Part shown: positions 39,614 to 40,036 of the stretch, in pieces
Numbering within the stretch: the stretch's first letter is position 1
Layout of the letters: each line of letters opens with the position of its first letter
From: an uncultured Candidatus Saccharibacteria bacterium
GTDB taxonomy: Bacteria; Patescibacteriota; Saccharimonadia; Saccharimonadales; Saccharimonadaceae
Assembly (NCBI GenBank): GCA_947570505.1
Contig: CANOTH010000007.1
Location: forward strand, 1 to 40,036
Direction: 5' to 3'
DNA: 40,036 bases
Made by a program: the position numbers and the translations under genes
Notes under the pieces: model-generated
The model's database searches: none
What the model saw: only the letters and a program-made list of their open reading frames with translations
Told to the model about the DNA's origin: nothing

Positions 39614-39911
39614 TCAGACCATAGCTTTGATGTCAATAATTTGCTTATTTCGAGTGATAAAAAGCATTCGCTTGATTTGTTTATGCCGACGAGCTTTACT
39701 TATGAGGAATTTACGGATTTGGTCATCACGAATTTTCTTACCATTGGTACGCGAAGAGTCGATGATAAGATTTGGTGACTGGCGAAGCGCTCGTTTAAGC
39801 ATATGCTCCAAGGTGTTAGCTAAGCGCCAGAATATCAGCCACGCGAAGCTCGTGTGGCCAAGGATGTGTACCAGCTGGAATGATTATTTGAGATTTTTTC
39901 TTTATATTCAT
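39614..39911 (-). pseudogene. broken CdiA-C/nuclease-like toxin-domain gene
   Basis: Two pieces in different frames. The first (from ATG 39911) reads KKKSQIIIPAGTHPWPHELR then VADILALS and stops at 39816. The second reads LANTLEHMLKRALRQSPNLI, then IDSSRTNGKKIRDDQIRKFL, then RRHKQIKRMLFITRNKQIID. From memory this matches the start and end of a small domain (P-H-E-L...A.ILA..G / K-x-P / qSpNiIIDsR...iKR..iIt..g..iDI) seen in CDI-type toxins and related proteins; the middle with the E-x-K-type active site appears deleted. It begins nine bases after the stop of the next upstream gene. Confidence 0.5.
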
Positions 39912-39919
39912 ACAATCTA

Positions 39920-40036
39920 TTATACATGTAAAACTACACCTCTGTGCAACAAGATTATCAAAAATATCAAACACGACTCTTTAACTATGTATACCAAACA
40001 GCGGACGGGGAAACCACCCCAACGAAGACCGAGAGA
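39920..40036 (-). CDS. C-terminal end of a surface-domain gene, runs off the window
   Basis: The reading frame enters from the right edge and reads SLGLRWGGFPVRCLVYIVKE, then a hydrophobic LIFLIILLHRGVVLHV tail, stopping at TAA 39920-39922. The first part is the same domain end as in the other cassettes; bases 39990 to about 40023 match the 39293 copy except for a few. The tail after VRCLV differs from the other copies. Whether a full gene lies outside cannot be seen. Confidence 0.6.
   Translation of the reverse strand, partial: SLGLRWGGFPVRCLVYIVKESCLIFLIILLHRGVVLHV

Noticed and set aside
1-40036. tRNA, rRNA or CRISPR array
   Set aside because: No cloverleaf with a T-loop GTTCRA sequence, no rRNA core sequence and no regularly spaced direct repeats were found by eye.

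Overview
The window looks like a piece of a Candidatus Saccharibacteria (TM7) or closely related Patescibacteria/CPR chromosome. The signs are dense, short-spaced genes, TGA used as a normal stop, several leaderless housekeeping transcripts, disordered charged tails on translation proteins, a CPR-type Cys-rich repeat protein, bactofilin-like and VirD4-like membrane genes, and orphan pieces of a surface domain ending in a GFPVRCL-type motif. The taxonomic call is inference from gene content, not a database match.

Layout. 1-240: a short remnant of the GFPVRCL-type tail. 237-10544 (+): coiled-coil membrane protein, thymidylate synthase, AlkD-like DNA repair protein, a small minus-strand membrane protein, ABC1/UbiB kinase, VirD4/TraG-like ATPase, Cys-rich repeat protein, DUF167, GNAT acetyltransferase, a CorA-shaped membrane protein, a bactofilin-like membrane protein and uracil-DNA glycosylase. 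10699-13067: a secreted cutinase-vWA-PKD-like protein with a lost anchor, meeting a small minus-strand gene. 13162-16205: FAD oxidase and trigger factor. 16237-17204: a 117-bp imperfect palindrome, an orphan surface-domain cassette and a P-loop kinase. 17340-21280: gap, rpiB, rpe, a PfkB sugar kinase and a LOG-family gene, forming a glycolysis/pentose-phosphate operon. 21335-24358: unknown genes, a TrmH-type methyltransferase and a Cys-rich small peptide with a structured leader. 24540-27572: leucyl-tRNA synthetase carrying an intact Nudix domain inside its editing region, plus a palindromic in-frame insertion. 27721-29312: unknown and membrane-anchored proteins. 29437-31684: rpmF, nusB, a Nudix gene and rnc. 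31766-32747: small membrane proteins. 32885 (rpsP) and 37302 (khpA) flank a block of four minus-strand accessory genes, including three unrecognised genes that may form one functional module. 37962-38981: two more unknown genes. 39087-40036: a second 118-bp palindrome, an orphan surface-domain cassette, a broken toxin-like gene and the end of another surface-domain gene.

Most interesting: (1) the Nudix domain built into LeuRS; (2) orphan surface-domain cassettes with near-identical DNA ends, two of them next to equally long imperfect palindromes of unrelated sequence, with a third such palindrome inside leuS; (3) the unrecognised three-gene module at 34.1-37.1 kb with a possible pseudokinase and shared leader signals; (4) a lone six-Cys peptide gene with a strong promoter and folded leader. 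Accessory genes share one promoter style (TTGACA/T, mostly 17 nt, often TGTG/TATG before TAtAAT) while several core genes start at the first transcribed base.
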